Positions 47,764-58,292 are shown, counted from the stretch's first letter. The stretch: 64,000 nucleotides of DNA from Bradyrhizobium liaoningense (GCF_018130785.1 NZ_JAFCJT010000002.1:310001-374000), one strand, 5' to 3'. Program-made: numbers and translations. Notes: generated by a model from the sequence alone, not told the origin.

Positions 47764-48615
47764 TTGAGCTCTTCGACATCAGCGGCGCCGGTGGTCAGCG
47801 TCGGCACGGTCAAATTCGGCAATGATCTGCCGATCTCGATCATTGCCGGGCCGTGTCAGCTCGAAAGCCGCCAGCATGCGCTGGAGGTGGCCTCCGCGCT
47901 GAAGGAGATCGCCGCGCGGCTGGAGATCGGCCTCGTCTACAAGACCTCGTTCGACAAGGCCAACCGCACCAGCGCGTCGGCGGCACGCGGTCTTGGTCTG
48001 GCGCAGTCGCTGCCGATCTTCGCCGAGATCCGTTCCTCGCTTGGGCTCCCCGTGCTGACCGACGTGCACGATGCCGCGCAATGCGCCGAGGTGGCGCAAG
48101 CCGTGGATGTCTTGCAGATCCCGGCCTTCCTGTGTCGGCAGACCGATCTGCTGCTGGCCGCGGCCGCAACCGGCAAGGTCGTCAACGTCAAGAAGGGCCA
48201 GTTTCTCGCGCCCTGGGACATGGCGAATGTCGTGACCAAGATCACCAGCGCCAACAATCCCGACGTGCTCGTTACCGAGCGCGGCGCGTCCTTTGGTTAC
48301 AACACGCTGGTGTCGGACATGCGCGCGCTGCCGATCCTCGCGCGCACCACCGGCGCGCCTGTGATCTTTGATGCCACCCATTCGGTGCAGCAGCCGGGCG
48401 GGAAAGGGACGTCGTCGGGTGGCGAGCGTGAGTTCGTGCCGGTGCTGGCGCGTGCAGCCGTCGCTGTCGGCGTTGCCGGCGTCTTCATCGAGACCCATCC
48501 CGACCCTGATCGCGCACCCTCGGACGGTCCCAATATGGTGCCGCTGCGCGAGTTCGAAGGGCTGATCCGCACGCTGATGGCATTCGACGCGGTGACGAAA
48601 AGCACAACGCGCTGA
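47764..48615 (+). CDS. kdsA: 3-deoxy-8-phosphooctulonate (KDO-8-P) synthase
   Basis: Condenses phosphoenolpyruvate and arabinose 5-phosphate for LPS KDO. 283 residues with [42 protein letters not shown] and [14 protein letters not shown]. The start is TTG at 47764; a later ATG would remove conserved sequence. It is one base into the downstream MFS gene (stop and start overlap in TGATG). Confidence 0.97.
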   Translation: MSSSTSAAPVVSVGTVKFGNDLPISIIAGPCQLESRQHALEVASALKEIAARLEIGLVYKTSFDKANRTSASAARGLGLAQSLPIFAEIRSSLGLPVLTDVHDAAQCAEVAQAVDVLQIPAFLCRQTDLLLAAAATGKVVNVKKGQFLAPWDMANVVTKITSANNPDVLVTERGASFGYNTLVSDMRALPILARTTGAPVIFDATHSVQQPGGKGTSSGGEREFVPVLARAAVAVGVAGVFIETHPDPDRAPSDGPNMVPLREFEGLIRTLMAFDAVTKSTTR

Positions 48616-49826
48616 TGTCCCAGCCTGCGACCGGGCCGTCGTCCGACCAGAAGTTTCCGCCCGCGATCAATATCATCGCGCTCGCGAGCTTCTCGGCGGC
48701 GTTGTCCACGCGTGCGCTCGATCCCGTCCTGCCGCATGTCGCGGAGGATTTTTCGATCAGCATCACGACGGCCGCCAGCATCGCGGCCGGCTATGCCTTG
48801 ATCTACGCGCTGGTTCAGCCGGTGATCGGAGCGGCTGCCGATATGTTCGGCAAGGCGCGGCTCATGACGCTGTGCCTGGCGCTGCTTGGCGTCTCCTGCA
48901 TTCTTGGCGCGATCGCGACCACCTTCTCGGGACTGTTCGCGAGCCGCATCCTCGCCGGCATCGCCTCCGGTGGCGTGTTTCCGGTCGCTCTCGGCCTGAC
49001 CGCCGATCTCGTTGCCCCCGCCAAGCGGCAAGTCGCAATCGGCCGCACGCTGGCGGGTTCGATGACCGGCAATCTGCTCGGCGCGACCGCCTCGGGCATC
49101 ATCGGCGAACTCATCGGCTGGCGCGGTGTGCTCATGATGCTCGGCGCGCTCGGCCTGATTGCAGCCGTGGCGGTGGCGGCGGGCTTTCGCGGTGCCGCAC
49201 TGACAGCGCCGCCGAAGACCGATCTGAAGGCCTTGCGGCAGGGCTATCGCACCATCTTCGCCAACCCCAACACGCGCTACTGCTACTCGGCGGTCTTCGT
49301 CGAGGGCTGCTGCGTATTTGGCCTGTTTCCGTTCATCGCCGCGCTGCTGTTCGATCTTGGTGAGAAGTCGCCGTCGATCGCGGGCATCGTGATCGCGGGC
49401 TTTGCGATTGGCGGACTGTTCTACACTTTCACGGTCTCGCGCTTCCTGCCGTGGCTCGGCGTCAAGGGCATGATGATCGCGGGCGCGGGCCTCGTCGGGC
49501 TGCAACTCGGTGTGCTCGCCTTCGGTCCCCAATGGAAGCTGCAATTCGTCAGCATGCTGGCGATGGGCTGGGGCTTCTACATGATCCATGGCTGCCTCCA
49601 GGTGTTCGCCAGCGAACTCTCGGTCGGGGCGCGGGCGACGGCGATGTCGCTGCATTCGTTCTTCTTCTTCATGGGGCAGACGGTCGGGCCGATCGCCTAT
49701 GGCCTCGGCCTCCAGCACGGCGGCAAGGTGCCGACCCTGCTCGCGAGCGCCGCCATCATGGTGGTGCTGGGTCTCGTCTGCGCCGGACTGCTCAAGTCGC
49801 GGGCCCCGGCGGACGCACGGGCCTGA
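48615..49826 (+). CDS. MFS transporter
   Basis: 403 residues, 12 helices, drug:H+ antiporter-like layout: ALDPVLPHVAEDFSIS near the start, GAAADMFGKARLM in loop 2-3, ASRILAGIASGGVFPVALG in helix 4. It shares a TGATG stop-start overlap with kdsA, so it is translationally coupled. The substrate is unknown; the pairing with kdsA may simply be polar arrangement. Confidence 0.92.
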   Translation: MSQPATGPSSDQKFPPAINIIALASFSAALSTRALDPVLPHVAEDFSISITTAASIAAGYALIYALVQPVIGAAADMFGKARLMTLCLALLGVSCILGAIATTFSGLFASRILAGIASGGVFPVALGLTADLVAPAKRQVAIGRTLAGSMTGNLLGATASGIIGELIGWRGVLMMLGALGLIAAVAVAAGFRGAALTAPPKTDLKALRQGYRTIFANPNTRYCYSAVFVEGCCVFGLFPFIAALLFDLGEKSPSIAGIVIAGFAIGGLFYTFTVSRFLPWLGVKGMMIAGAGLVGLQLGVLAFGPQWKLQFVSMLAMGWGFYMIHGCLQVFASELSVGARATAMSLHSFFFFMGQTVGPIAYGLGLQHGGKVPTLLASAAIMVVLGLVCAGLLKSRAPADARA

Positions 49827-49968
49827 CGGAAGTATCTTCTTACCGGTCTCCGTATTTATCCGGGACAAAACGGTAGCCAATTCCTTTCGATCTTAAATCA
49901 AATCTCACCGATCGCTCCGTAGATTGCCCGCAAGCCGCAACTTGGCGGCAACATCTGTGGATCAGTCG

Positions 49969-52062
49969 ATGCAAAAGCAGCGTTCGGTCGCCCGTATCCT
50001 CGGCGCGGTGGTTGGGTCTCTCGGTCTCGTCCTCGTCGTCATCTGCGCCTATGCGCTGAAGCTCGCGGTTACCCGCTACGCGGACAGCAACCGCATCGTC
50101 TCGCTCGCGGTCGCCAGCCGCGACCTGACCAACACGCTGGTGATCTTTCGCCTCGAGCGCGGTGATACGCTGAGTTATCTCGCGTCCGCCGCCCCCGCGC
50201 CCGACAGCGTCATGAACAGCCTCGCCGAGCAGCGGGCCACCGTGCAGAAGAATTACGCGCAGGCCCTGCAGAGCCTCGCCTCCGCCGAAGCCCCCGGTCT
50301 TGCCGAAAAGCTCGACAAGCTCCGGGGCATCTGGGCGCAGCTCGAGGAGCTGCGGCCGCGTGCGGTCACTGCGCTGAAGCAGGAGAAGAGCGCGCGCGAC
50401 GCGAACCTGCAGCCGAGCTGGGCCAAGACCAGCGACGCCTATATGGACGCGATCGGCGAAGTCACCACCCATGTCGACAATGCAATGACGCTGATCGACC
50501 CCGTGGTCGATCGCCTCCTGATCGCCAAGCAGGCCGCCTGGCAAGCCCGCGCCAATGCCGGCCAGACCATTCTGATCCAGTTCTCCTCGATCCTCGCCAA
50601 CAAGGCCTGGACCGCGGCGGACGGCGTCACCTTCGCCGATCTGCGCGGCCGTATCCAGCAGTCCTGGCTGGTGGTGCGCGACCTCAGCCCGAACGTCGCC
50701 TCGCCCGAATTGCTGCAGGCGATCCGCAACGCCGAGCCGGAAATCACCGGCACGCTCAGCGACGAGCGCAATACGATTGCGACCAAGCTGCTGGCCGGTG
50801 AGCCCGCCGGCGTCCCCGGCCTCGATTATCGCGATCGCCAGCTTGTCGGCGCCAACAACGTCGTCATCGTCACGCAGACCGCGCTCGCCAACATGATCTC
50901 GCGGGCCGAGGAGGGCGCCTCGCGTGCCCGTTTCAGCCTGATCCTGTTCGGCCTGCTGGTGCCGGCCTCGCTCGTACTGACGGTGGGCGGGCTGTTCCTG
51001 ATGCGCAACCGCGTCACCCGGCCCTTGACCGCAATCACCGGCGTCATGACCCGCTTCGCCGCGCATGATTTCGCCAGCGACGTGCCGGGCCTCGACCGCA
51101 ACGACGAGATCGGCCGCATGGCCGCGGCTCTCCAGGTGTTCAAGGACGCCATGATCAACGCCGAGCGCCTGTCCGGCGATCAAGCTGCCGATCGCGCCGA
51201 CAAGGAGAAGCGTGCGTCCGAAATGTCCGGCCTCGTGCGGCAGTTCGAAAGCCGGATCGGCCAGATGGTGCAGGCGCTGTCGAGCGCCTCGAGCGAGCTG
51301 GAAACAACAGCGCGCTCGATGTCGGGAACGGCAGCCGAAGCCCAGACCCAGGCTGGCTCGGCCTCGACCCTTGCCGATCAGGTCGGCGGTGGCGTCCAGA
51401 CCGTGGCGGCTGCTGCCGAGGAGCTCAACGCCTCGATCCGCGAGATCAACCGCCAGGTCGAGCAGGCGACGCGCGCCACCGAGCAGGCGGTCGTCACCGT
51501 CAAGGAGACCGACAGCACCATGCGTGCGCTTGCCGACGGCGCCGATCGCATCGGCGAGGTCATCGGCCTCATCACCTCGATCGCCGGCCAGACCAATCTG
51601 CTGGCGCTGAACGCAACCATCGAAGCGGCGCGCGCCGGCGAATCCGGCAGGGGCTTTGCGGTGGTGGCGAGCGAGGTGAAGAACCTGGCCTCGCAGACGG
51701 CGAAGGCGACCGAGGAAATCAGCGCCCAGATCACGGAGATCCAGGGGGCGACACAGAAGGCGGTCTCGGCGATCGACGGCATCGTCAAGACCATCGAGGA
51801 GGTCTCGAGCATCAACCGCGTGATCGCCGCCGCCATCGAGGAGCAGAACAAGGCCACCGCCGAGATCGCAACCACCGTGCAGCACACGGCGGAAGCGACC
51901 TCGACCGTCACGCGCAACATCGCAACCGTGTCGTCAGCGGCGAACGAGACCGGCCGCGCCGCCTCCGGCGTGCTGAAGGCCGCCGCCAACCTGTCGAGCC
52001 AGTCGACCTCGCTGACCTCGGAAGTCGACGGCTTCATCAGCAAGGTGAGGGCGGTGGCGTAG
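49969..52062 (+). CDS. Methyl-accepting chemotaxis protein
   Basis: About 697 residues. Helix 1 near 10-35, a long helical sensor (four-helix bundle/nitrate-sensor-like) to about 325, helix 2 ([21 protein letters not shown]), HAMP, then a signalling domain with the hairpin tip [21 protein letters not shown]. No CheR pentapeptide at the C-terminus. The ORF has TTG (49924) and GTG (49957) starts upstream; ATG 49969 is my choice and is not certain. The ligand is unknown. Confidence 0.92.
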   Translation: MQKQRSVARILGAVVGSLGLVLVVICAYALKLAVTRYADSNRIVSLAVASRDLTNTLVIFRLERGDTLSYLASAAPAPDSVMNSLAEQRATVQKNYAQALQSLASAEAPGLAEKLDKLRGIWAQLEELRPRAVTALKQEKSARDANLQPSWAKTSDAYMDAIGEVTTHVDNAMTLIDPVVDRLLIAKQAAWQARANAGQTILIQFSSILANKAWTAADGVTFADLRGRIQQSWLVVRDLSPNVASPELLQAIRNAEPEITGTLSDERNTIATKLLAGEPAGVPGLDYRDRQLVGANNVVIVTQTALANMISRAEEGASRARFSLILFGLLVPASLVLTVGGLFLMRNRVTRPLTAITGVMTRFAAHDFASDVPGLDRNDEIGRMAAALQVFKDAMINAERLSGDQAADRADKEKRASEMSGLVRQFESRIGQMVQALSSASSELETTARSMSGTAAEAQTQAGSASTLADQVGGGVQTVAAAAEELNASIREINRQVEQATRATEQAVVTVKETDSTMRALADGADRIGEVIGLITSIAGQTNLLALNATIEAARAGESGRGFAVVASEVKNLASQTAKATEEISAQITEIQGATQKAVSAIDGIVKTIEEVSSINRVIAAAIEEQNKATAEIATTVQHTAEATSTVTRNIATVSSAANETGRAASGVLKAAANLSSQSTSLTSEVDGFISKVRAVA

Positions 52063-52098
52063 GGGCTGCCGCGCGCACTCTATCGATTAGTCCTCGGT

Positions 52099-52130
52099 CC
52101 CCAGACGCAGCGCTGCGCGCCGCGCTGGGG
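52099..52130. terminator. Possible stem-loop between chemoreceptor and lyase genes
   Basis: CCCCAG (52099-52104) and CTGGGG (52125-52130) close over a GC-rich inner part that can also pair. It is between convergent genes; no T-run. Confidence 0.4.
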
Positions 52131-52139
52131 CTAACGCAA

Positions 52140-53045
52140 TCAACGAGGGCGATGCGCCCGGGCGGCGATCGCTTGTGCGCGTTCGAGGAGCGCTTCTGCC
52201 CGCTGAACGATCGGGATATCGATCATCTTGCCGTCGATGGCGAAGGAGGCGCGGCCCTCGGCAGCCGCTTGCTTGTTGAGTGCAACGACGCGCTCGGCAT
52301 CCGCCACCTCCTTGGCTGAGGGGCTGAAACCCGCATTGAGGATCGGCACCAGCGACGGATGGATACAGGCTGAGCCCACGAAGCCAAAGTCCGCAGAGCG
52401 CCTGACGATTCTTGTGTATCCTTCCAGATCGGAGAAATCGGCGACTGAGCCGATGGTGCCGAGCGGCATGATGCCGGCGGCGCGGGCCGCCTGCACGACC
52501 TGTTGCTTCGGCATCAACAGGGTTTCTTCCGTCGGCTTGGCGCCGATTGCGGTGGCATAATCTTCCGCACCCAGTGAAATGCCGGCCAGCCGCGGGATCG
52601 ATCGCGCGATCTCGTGAGCCCTGGAGAGAGGACCGGGCGCCTCGATCAGACCGACAAACCAGATCTTGCCGACGGGTAGTCCGCGCTCGATCTCAAGTCT
52701 GGTCACCATTTCGTCGAGCAGGCGCAGATGCTCGGCGCCTTCGACCTTGGTGATCTTGATCGCGTCCACGCCGGCGACGACGGCCGCTTCCAGATCGGGC
52801 ACCGCCAATTCGAGCGGCTGGTTGATCCGCACCATGACATCCGAACTTCCGGTGTCGCGAAAGCGCTTCACGATGCCCGGGATCAGCTTTCGAGCGTTCG
52901 CCTTTTCAGCCAGCGGCACGCTGTCCTCGAGATCGATGATCAGCGCGTCCGCGCCGCGCTCGACGGCCTTGACGACGAACCGCTCGACGTTTGCGGGTAC
53001 GAACAGCGCAGAGCGCCAGACGGGGAATTTTCGTTCAACTGTCAT
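52140..53045 (-). CDS. HpcH/HpaI-CitE family lyase
   Basis: 301-residue TIM barrel of the CitE/malyl-CoA lyase family. RSALFVPANVERFVVKAVERGADALIIDLEDSVP is the standard start, followed by KANAR, MVRIN (Arg), the metal-binding Glu in LIEAPGPLSRA and GAEDYATAIGA. Such enzymes cleave malyl-CoA, citramalyl-CoA or similar to an acyl-CoA and glyoxylate or pyruvate. The CoA-transferase next to it would make the CoA ester first. It overlaps the transferase by four bases. Confidence 0.93.
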   Translation of the reverse strand: MTVERKFPVWRSALFVPANVERFVVKAVERGADALIIDLEDSVPLAEKANARKLIPGIVKRFRDTGSSDVMVRINQPLELAVPDLEAAVVAGVDAIKITKVEGAEHLRLLDEMVTRLEIERGLPVGKIWFVGLIEAPGPLSRAHEIARSIPRLAGISLGAEDYATAIGAKPTEETLLMPKQQVVQAARAAGIMPLGTIGSVADFSDLEGYTRIVRRSADFGFVGSACIHPSLVPILNAGFSPSAKEVADAERVVALNKQAAAEGRASFAIDGKMIDIPIVQRAEALLERAQAIAARAHRPR

Positions 53046-54304
53046 GTGCTGGTTTCCTTCACAGCGCCCGAGGCGAGGGCGGCATCGATGTCGTCAGGGC
53101 TGAGGCCGGCTTCGGCCAGGATGGTGCGGCTGTGCTGACCAAGGCGTGGCGCAGGCGTCCGGATGCTTCCGGGCGTCTCGGACAGGCGCACCGGGACGGC
53201 GTGCATCGGGAACGTTCCCATGTCCTCGTCGGGATAGTCGGCCAGCAGTCCCCGAGCCTGGACGTGGCGATCGTTCATCAATCGGACGGTATCGTTGACC
53301 GGACCGATCGTGACCTCGGCGGCCTCGAAGAAGGCCACGTTGTCATCGACCGTGCGTGTCGCGATGAAATCGCCGATGATCTTGTCGAGCTCGGCGACAT
53401 GGACGAGCCTCTGCTCGTTGGTCTTGAACTTTGGATCCTCGCAAAGCTCCGGGCGGCCGATCGAACGCAGCACCCGCATCGCCATGCCTTGCGTGGACGC
53501 CGACAGGCAAACCCAGCCGCCATCGAGCGTGCGGTAGACATTGCGCGGTACCGAGCCGCTCGAGCGGCTCCCGCTGCGCGGTTTGACCACGCCGGTCAAA
53601 CGGTAATTTGCCGCCTGAGGCCCGAGCGAGTTGACGATCGGGTCGAGCAGCGGAAGATCGATTACCTGTCCCTTTCCGCCGTTGATCTCGACCTCCCGAA
53701 GGGCTGCCATCGCAGCGAACGCTCCGGTGAGACCGGAGAGGGCATCAGCCAGATACATCGGCGGCAACACCGGCTCGCGATCAGGAAAGCCGTTCATCTC
53801 GGCAAATCCCGAAAAGCCTTCCACCAATGTCCCGAAGCCGGGCCGGCGATGATAGGGGCCGGTCTGCCCCCATCCCGATATGCGAACGATCACGAGCTTG
53901 GGCTCCAGCCGCAGCAGTTCCTCCGGCGAGAGCCCCATCTGCTCGAGCGTGCCGGGACGAAAACTCTCGACCAGCATCGCGGCGCCAGGAATCATCTTGC
54001 GGATCAGCGGCACCGCTTCGTCGTGACGGAATTCCAGGCAGATGCTGCGCTTGTTGCGCGAATGGATCTTCCAGTTGGTCTCGACGCCCTTGGTGCGCCA
54101 GCCGCGCAGCGTATCGCCTTCGCGCGGCTCGACCTTGATGACGTCGGCGCCGAAGTCGGCGAGATGCTGGGTGAGCAGATTGCCTGCGACCAGCCTCGAG
54201 AGGTCGATGACGCGGAGCCCTGTCAGCGGGCCGCGGACACCGGGGGTGTAGTCGGCCTGATGCAGTCCGCTTTCGGGAGAGGTGGCGTCAGTGGGATTTG
54301 CCAT
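53042..54304 (-). CDS. CaiB/BaiF (class III) CoA-transferase
   Basis: 420 residues. GPLTGLRVIDLSRLVAGNLLTQHLADFGADVIKVEP and the repeated C-terminal LYRTLDGGWVCLSAS-type strand are class III marks; an aspartate-containing ADALSGLTGAFAAMAAL segment carries the catalytic-Asp region. It moves CoA from one carboxylate to another. With the CitE-type lyase it forms an activation-plus-cleavage pair, like succinyl-CoA:malate CoA-transferase with malyl-CoA lyase. It overlaps the ABC ATPase gene by 17 bases. Confidence 0.93.
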   Translation of the reverse strand: MANPTDATSPESGLHQADYTPGVRGPLTGLRVIDLSRLVAGNLLTQHLADFGADVIKVEPREGDTLRGWRTKGVETNWKIHSRNKRSICLEFRHDEAVPLIRKMIPGAAMLVESFRPGTLEQMGLSPEELLRLEPKLVIVRISGWGQTGPYHRRPGFGTLVEGFSGFAEMNGFPDREPVLPPMYLADALSGLTGAFAAMAALREVEINGGKGQVIDLPLLDPIVNSLGPQAANYRLTGVVKPRSGSRSSGSVPRNVYRTLDGGWVCLSASTQGMAMRVLRSIGRPELCEDPKFKTNEQRLVHVAELDKIIGDFIATRTVDDNVAFFEAAEVTIGPVNDTVRLMNDRHVQARGLLADYPDEDMGTFPMHAVPVRLSETPGSIRTPAPRLGQHSRTILAEAGLSPDDIDAALASGAVKETST

Positions 54305-55391
54305 GGTTCCGTTCTGTAAACAGGATGCCGCCGGTGACAGGCAGCCACAGGCGCAACTGGCGGTCAGTCGTTGCCTCCTGGGTTTCGATGCGGATCTGAT
54401 TTCCGCCGACGCTCAATCCGATTTGCCATCGGCCGCCAACATAGGAATGGCTGACCACGTCGGCTTCAACGATCGAACCTCCGATCGCCCGATCGTTGGC
54501 CGCCGCCAGGCGCATCTGCTCGGGGCGGTAGGCAAACGTGACCTTGTCGCCCAGGGATGGACGTTTGTCGGACTTGATCAGAACGCGCTGACCATCGGCG
54601 AGACTGACCAGTGTCTGTCCATCGCCGTCGGGCGCCCCGACCACGTCGCCGTTCAGGAAATTGGTCGTTCCGATGAAGTCGGCGACGAAACTGTCTGCCG
54701 GCCGCGTGTAGATCTCTTGGGGCGAGCCGATCTGGCTGATGCGGCCGCCATTCATGACCACAATGCGGTCGGACAGGGCCAGTGCTTCGACCTGGTCGTG
54801 CGTCACGTAGATCGTCGTCAGGCCGAGGCGCGTGCGCAGTTCGGCAAGCCAGGTCCGGGCGCGGTCGCGCAGCTTTGCGTCGAGATTCGACAGCGGCTCG
54901 TCGAGCAGGAGGATTTCGGGCTGGTAGACCAGCGTTCGCGCGAGCGCGACACGCTGCTGCTGGCCGCCCGAGAGCTGATGCGGATAGCGGTCCTGAAAGC
55001 GCTCCATCTCGACGAGAGCGAGACTCTCCTCGACGCGACGCTTGCAGTCGGCGGTCGATACCTTGCGCAGCTTGAGCGGAAACACGACGTTGTCATAGAC
55101 CGTCATGTGCGGCCATAAAGCGTAGCTCTGGAACACGAGCCCGCAATGGCGCGCTTCCGGCGGAAGGAAGATTCCCTTTTCGCCGTCGAAGTAGGTCTTG
55201 GTGCCGACGCGGATGCGTCCGCTCGTCGGTTGATCCAGTCCGGCAATGGCGCCGAGCGTTGTTGACTTGCCGCACCCTGACGGCCCCAGCAGCGTGACAA
55301 ACTCGCCATCGGCAACGTGGATGTTGACGTCGTCGATGGCTTTGACCGGTCCGTACCGCTTATGCAGGTTCTCGATCAGCAACTCAGCCAT
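54288..55391 (-). CDS. ABC transporter ATP-binding protein (FbpC/PotA-like)
   Basis: 367 residues. Walker A (GPSGCGKST), signature LSGGQQQRVALARTL, Walker [12 protein letters not shown], switch YVTHDQVEAL, and a C-terminal TOBE regulatory domain (FAYRPEQMRLA). It works with the permease upstream, which it overlaps by eight bases, and is followed directly by the CoA-transferase. Confidence 0.95.
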   Translation of the reverse strand: MAELLIENLHKRYGPVKAIDDVNIHVADGEFVTLLGPSGCGKSTTLGAIAGLDQPTSGRIRVGTKTYFDGEKGIFLPPEARHCGLVFQSYALWPHMTVYDNVVFPLKLRKVSTADCKRRVEESLALVEMERFQDRYPHQLSGGQQQRVALARTLVYQPEILLLDEPLSNLDAKLRDRARTWLAELRTRLGLTTIYVTHDQVEALALSDRIVVMNGGRISQIGSPQEIYTRPADSFVADFIGTTNFLNGDVVGAPDGDGQTLVSLADGQRVLIKSDKRPSLGDKVTFAYRPEQMRLAAANDRAIGGSIVEADVVSHSYVGGRWQIGLSVGGNQIRIETQEATTDRQLRLWLPVTGGILFTERNHGKSH

Positions 55392-57123
55392 AAAGCTTCA
55401 CTCCGAGAAAAGCGCGCGCCGCCGTGACGCAGACTCCGATGACCAGGATCTGAACGGTCGCCAGCGCGGACACCAGACCGACCTCGCCCTGCGTCCATGC
55501 CTGGAGCAGCGTGGTCCCGATCACTTCGCTGCCGGGAGCGAACAGGAAGATCGCGGTCGTGTATTCCTTGAAGAACGTGATGAAGAGGATGATGAAGCAG
55601 GCCACAAGCGCCGGGCGCAGCAAAGGCAAAACGATGCGCCGGCTCGTCGTCCACCAGTCCGCGCCCTGCGTACGGGCGGCGCGATCGAAATCCGGGCTCA
55701 TCTGCAACAACATTGGAGCAACCGCACCGAGCCCCACGGGAATGAAGTGCATGGTGAAGGCGGCAACCAGAATCCAGATCGTGTTTCGGAGGCCGCCCAG
55801 GCCGGGCACGAGCGCAAACGCGTAGAAGAAACCGATGCCGGCGACGACGCCGGGCACGGCGCGGGGAAACAGCGCGACGTAGTGCAGCGCGCCACGCCAG
55901 CGGAAGTCGGACCGCAGCACGATGATGGCGATCAGGGCGACCATGGCGGTGGCGATGACGCCACCGACCGAACTGACGATCAGCGAATTCCAGATCGAAC
56001 GCGGGTAGACCGGGTATTCGAGCATGTTGGCGAAGTTGCCGAGCGTCAGCACCTCGCTGATCGGCACCATCGGCGACAGCAGGCTCGTGAAGGCACGCAG
56101 CAGCAGCGCGCCGATCGGCATCACGACAGTTGCGGTGATGTAGATCGCCGAGACGATGCAAAGCGGCCAGCGCAGGCTGTTCAGGCGGAAAGGGCGCGGT
56201 CGCGTGGCCTTGCCGCCGAGCGTGACGAAGCGTCTCGTATTGCCGAGCAGGCGTCCTTGTAGCCACACCAGCACGCAGACGACGGCAAGCATCAGAACGG
56301 CAGCCGTTGCCACCAGCCCGTGATCGGGGCGGGCCGACGCCACGCCGTTGTTGTAGAGGAACGTGGTCAGCACGGTGATGCCGGCGGGATCTCCGAACAC
56401 CAGCGGAATCGCGAGGAGTTCCAGTCCCACCGTGAAGTTCAGCACGGCACTATAGGCGATCGCCGGCATGAGGAGCGGCAGCGTGATCCGCCACAAGGTC
56501 CTCAAGGTGCCCGCGCCGGTCACGCGCGCGGCTTCCTCCAACGTCGGATCGGTGATCGAGGCCGACGACATGCAGTAGATGTAGGCGACCGGTGCTTGCG
56601 AGACGCCCGCGATCATCGCCATGCCCGGCAGCGAGTAGAGATTCCAGGGCGCGCCGTCGAAGATCGACTGAACCAGAAGCGTGAGGTAGCCGGCCGGCCC
56701 GTAGATCGTGTACCAGCCGAACGACAGCACCAGCGCCGAGAGATAGATCGGCCACAGGAAGAGTTCGCCAAACAACCGCGCAAACGGCATGTCGGTGCGG
56801 CCGAACAGCACCGCCGCCAGCGTGCCCAGCGTCTGCGAAATCACGGTGGTGAGGGTGGCGAACACGAACGTGCTCCAGATGACGAGCGCGAAGCCCTCGG
56901 TGCGAAGCAGGCGCCCGAAATTGCCCAGCGTCAGTTGCTGGCCGGAATCGTAGAGCGCACGATCCAGGAAAGATTGATAGAGAACGGGAAGGAGAGGCGC
57001 TGCGATCAGCACAACTGTCAGCAGCGCCATGCCGTACTGGATGATGGTATCGCGGCCGGGCAGCGGCCTCGGTAAAGCGTCCGCGGTCGACGACCCCAGC
57101 GCGCTGCTTGCGTCAAGCGACAT
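55384..57123 (-). CDS. Fused ABC transporter permease (FbpB-like)
   Basis: 579 residues, about 12 helices in two homologous halves. EAA loops: EEAARVTGAGTLRTLWRITLPLL in the first half and RAARTQGADWWTTSRRIVLPLL in the second. A single fused permease is typical of Fe3+-type importers, but such systems also carry phosphonates and organic acids. It overlaps the binding-protein gene by 11 bases. Confidence 0.94.
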   Translation of the reverse strand: MSLDASSALGSSTADALPRPLPGRDTIIQYGMALLTVVLIAAPLLPVLYQSFLDRALYDSGQQLTLGNFGRLLRTEGFALVIWSTFVFATLTTVISQTLGTLAAVLFGRTDMPFARLFGELFLWPIYLSALVLSFGWYTIYGPAGYLTLLVQSIFDGAPWNLYSLPGMAMIAGVSQAPVAYIYCMSSASITDPTLEEAARVTGAGTLRTLWRITLPLLMPAIAYSAVLNFTVGLELLAIPLVFGDPAGITVLTTFLYNNGVASARPDHGLVATAAVLMLAVVCVLVWLQGRLLGNTRRFVTLGGKATRPRPFRLNSLRWPLCIVSAIYITATVVMPIGALLLRAFTSLLSPMVPISEVLTLGNFANMLEYPVYPRSIWNSLIVSSVGGVIATAMVALIAIIVLRSDFRWRGALHYVALFPRAVPGVVAGIGFFYAFALVPGLGGLRNTIWILVAAFTMHFIPVGLGAVAPMLLQMSPDFDRAARTQGADWWTTSRRIVLPLLRPALVACFIILFITFFKEYTTAIFLFAPGSEVIGTTLLQAWTQGEVGLVSALATVQILVIGVCVTAARAFLGVKLYG

Positions 57124-58231
57124 TGAAGGTCTTTTTCCAGCGCGCGAGGAAGCTGTCGTAGTCCCGCACCGCGTCCCGATCGTAGCCGATGTAGCAGATG
57201 TTCTGCTCGCCGACGGCTTCCACGATCGACGAGTAGGTGTGGCGGATTCCGTCGCCCGGCTTCACGCCGGGGCGTGCCGGCGTCAGACCGCCCCGTCCGA
57301 ATGCGCGCTGACCGTCCTCCGAGACGACGTAGTCGAGCATCAGTTTTGCCGCGTTGACGTTCTTCGATCCCTTCGGAATCGCGATGCCACGCAGCACAAC
57401 CGGCTGACCGTCTCCGATGAAGCTCCAGCCGAGGATCTTCGCCCGCGCCGGATCGTTCAGGCGCGGCCAGAAGGTGATGGCCGAAACGAAGAAGCCCATG
57501 GTGTATTCGCCGGAGGTGACCTTCTCGGTCATCGGCCCGCCGGAGCGCTCGAAGCGGGGCGAAAGCTTTGCAAGCTGGGCGAACCAGTCCCAGGCCTTCT
57601 CGCCGTGCTTCTTCACGAACGCGTAGCTGATGCCGTAGCCGAAGGTCGTTTGATGCACTCCGTAGCTGGTGATGCGGTTTCGCCAGGTCTTCTCGTTTGC
57701 GACCGCAAGCTCGACGAACTCGGCGAGTGTCTTGGGACGCTTGCCGTCGGTCACCAGCGTGTTGTTCCAGATCAGCGCCATGGGGTCGGACGAGACCGTG
57801 TAGACGCCGGGAAACGGCTTTGACCAATCCGGCCAGGCCTTCGCTTCAGGCGATACGTAGTCGAGGACTTCACCGCGCTCCTGGAAATCGATCCATCCGC
57901 CCGGGTCGGCTGTCGCGATGAGGTCGCAGGTGCGGCTGTTGGTGCTCCGCTCGGCCAGATATCGCTCGAAGCTCTCGCGGGAGGCGGGGAGATCCAGGGT
58001 CTCGACCTTGATCTTCGGGTACAGCTTGTTGAAGCCCTCGATCACGGGACGCCAGTTTTCCGGCGACATAATCGAGTAAATGAGGAGGCTGCCCTCGTTA
58101 TGGGCGTCGTCGATGATCTTCTGATAATTCTCGGGATACCCGTTCGGCGCCGCCTGGGCCGTGCCCCGGAGCCCCATCGTGGCGCCGAGGACCGACATCA
58201 CCATTAAGCTTCTACGATCGATGCCTGACAT
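57113..58231 (-). CDS. Periplasmic substrate-binding protein (FbpA-like fold)
   Basis: 372 residues with a signal peptide carrying an RRS motif (DRRSLMVMSVLGATMGLRGTAQA). The mature part reads like the Fe3+-type binding family (AHNEGSLLIYSIMSPENWRPVIEGFNKLYP, WNNTLV). It leads the five-gene operon and is divergent from the GntR regulator. Since iron-type tyrosine ligands cannot be verified by eye and catabolic genes follow, an organic acid is the more likely ligand. Confidence 0.92.
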   Translation of the reverse strand: MSGIDRRSLMVMSVLGATMGLRGTAQAAPNGYPENYQKIIDDAHNEGSLLIYSIMSPENWRPVIEGFNKLYPKIKVETLDLPASRESFERYLAERSTNSRTCDLIATADPGGWIDFQERGEVLDYVSPEAKAWPDWSKPFPGVYTVSSDPMALIWNNTLVTDGKRPKTLAEFVELAVANEKTWRNRITSYGVHQTTFGYGISYAFVKKHGEKAWDWFAQLAKLSPRFERSGGPMTEKVTSGEYTMGFFVSAITFWPRLNDPARAKILGWSFIGDGQPVVLRGIAIPKGSKNVNAAKLMLDYVVSEDGQRAFGRGGLTPARPGVKPGDGIRHTYSSIVEAVGEQNICYIGYDRDAVRDYDSFLARWKKTFNVA

Positions 58232-58262
58232 CTACTGTTCCTCCGGCCGCCGCGATTTGTTA

Positions 58263-58292
58263 TGCACATTTATTGGCGCCAATTTGTGCGCA
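58263..58292. promoter_or_regulatory. Operator-like palindrome between ABC operon and GntR gene
   Basis: A perfect 12-base core ATTGGCGCCAAT at 58272-58283, with partly matching TGC...GCA outer arms at 58263-58265 and 58290-58292. GntR proteins bind short dyads in divergent spacers; control of the operon and of the regulator itself is inferred. Confidence 0.6.

Noticed and set aside
49840..51885. 681-codon minus-strand frame over the chemoreceptor
   Set aside because: Antisense shadow; composition is Leu/Gly/Asp/Arg-rich with no domain.
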